Shown here: positions 7,756 to 8,221 of the stretch, piece by piece
Layout of the letters: every line of letters starts with the position of its first letter
Numbering within the stretch: position 1 is the stretch's first letter
Assembly: GCA_934631055.1 (NCBI GenBank)
Contig: CAKTXP010000103.1
Coordinates: forward strand, 1-8,221
Source of the DNA: an uncultured Clostridia bacterium
Lineage (GTDB): Bacteria > Bacillota > Clostridia > Christensenellales > Aristaeellaceae
Length of the DNA: 8,221 nt
Direction: 5' to 3'
Translations under genes and position numbers: made by a program
The notes under the pieces: model-generated
What the model saw: the letters and a program-made list of their open reading frames with translations, nothing else
What the model was told of the DNA's origin: nothing
Database searches by the model: none

Positions 7756-7774
7756 TGCACGAAATTGCACGAAA
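7756..7774. promoter_or_regulatory. Direct repeat upstream of the alsS promoter, possible regulator site
   Basis: TGCACGAAA occurs twice, at 7756-7764 and 7766-7774, ten bases apart, so both copies face the same side of the helix. They lie just upstream of the -35 element, about 45 to 65 bases before the expected transcription start, where activators often bind. No regulator gene is in the window, so the partner is unknown. The pair also lies in the 3' flank of ybaK. Confidence 0.45.
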
Positions 7775-7780
7775 CTCTTT

Positions 7781-8221
7781 TTAATCTGTCAAATTGGCGT
7801 ATTTTGCGCCGATCAGACCGCAAAGCGCATCCGGCGCAAGCTCGACCTGCGCGCCGATTTTGCCCGCGCTGACGCAGATGGCATCAAAGAGCTGGGCGGT
7901 TTCGTCGATGAACGTGGGGTAGAGCTTTTTCATGCCGATGGGGCTGCATCCGCCGTGAATGTAGCCCGTATTGGGGAGCAGCGCCTTTTGAGGGATCATC
8001 TCGATCGCCTTTTCGCCGCATGCCGCCGCGGCATGCTTGAGGTTAAGCGAGCCTGTTGCGGGAATGACAAAGACATAGTAGGCGCGGCTCTTACCCTGCG
8101 TGACAAGGGTTTTAAAGACAGCCTGCGGGTCCTGCCCGAGGGCTTTGGATACGGAGAGCGCGTCGATGCCGGTATCCGGAGAATAAGTATGAACCTGATA
8201 GGGGATGCCTTCCTTATCGAG
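7781..8221 (-). CDS. ybaK: YbaK/EbsC-family aminoacyl-tRNA deacylase (N-terminus beyond the window)
   Basis: The reading frame is open to the right edge and gives 146 residues, roughly all but the first 10 to 15 of a family of about 160. Proteins of this family hydrolyse mischarged tRNA, in the YbaK branch Cys-tRNA(Pro). VFKTLV holds the Lys that matches the catalytic Lys46 of E. coli YbaK (residue 37 of the visible part). The C-terminal signature GYIHGGCSPIGMKK, followed by PTFIDETAQ, is strongly typical. The gene ends 121 bases upstream of the alsS start, and the alsS promoter lies in that gap, so the two are probably transcribed separately, although no clear terminator follows ybaK. The start codon and ribosome site are not visible. 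Confidence 0.9.
   Translation of the reverse strand, partial: LDKEGIPYQVHTYSPDTGIDALSVSKALGQDPQAVFKTLVTQGKSRAYYVFVIPATGSLNLKHAAAACGEKAIEMIPQKALLPNTGYIHGGCSPIGMKKLYPTFIDETAQLFDAICVSAGKIGAQVELAPDALCGLIGAKYANLTD

Overview
The window looks like chromosomal DNA from a moderately GC-rich member of the Bacillota, probably class Clostridia. The evidence is consensus Shine-Dalgarno sites (AAGGAGG, GGAGG), consensus vegetative promoters, a CsoR/CopA copper module of Firmicute type, a type III glutamine synthetase and a catabolic-type acetolactate synthase. The genus cannot be fixed from the sequence alone. No phage, transposase, CRISPR, tRNA or rRNA gene is visible.

Layout, left to right. (1) 1-229: the right-hand part of a palindromic intergenic repeat element. 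(2) 230-2746, minus: copA, a Cu(I)-exporting P1B-ATPase with a copper-binding HMA domain at each end. The C-terminal HMA domain is preceded, inside the coding sequence, by a perfect AAGGAGG and an in-frame ATG, so a free 69-residue CopZ-like chaperone could be made from the same message. (3) 2747-2983: a composite inverted-repeat element between csoR and copA, ending in three tandem 16-bp units. (4) 2984-3295, minus: csoR, the copper-sensing repressor. Its promoter is a consensus TTGACA-17-TATAAT with a perfect palindromic operator filling the spacer. (5) 3656-5731, plus: glnN-type glutamine synthetase with its own strong promoter and a clean intrinsic terminator. (6) 5814-5841, minus: a convergent terminator for the next gene, followed by a solo half of the repeat element. 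(7) 6014-7660, minus: AlsS-like acetolactate synthase with its own promoter and a helically phased direct repeat upstream. (8) 7781-8221, minus: the C-terminal part of a YbaK/EbsC-type aminoacyl-tRNA deacylase, cut by the window edge.

How the parts work together. csoR and copA (with its built-in CopZ-like domain) form a copper-responsive efflux module, probably one transcript started at the CsoR-controlled promoter, because no promoter is visible directly upstream of copA. That transcript would have to cross the stem-loop element. glnN (ammonium assimilation), alsS (pyruvate to acetolactate) and ybaK (tRNA quality control) are separate units with no evident functional link to copper.

The most unusual features are the internal CopZ start in copA and the repeat family. 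The repeats fold into two or three successive hairpins whose stems are kept by paired changes between copies, and one such half lies within about 10 to 25 bp of the stop codon of every complete minus-strand gene.
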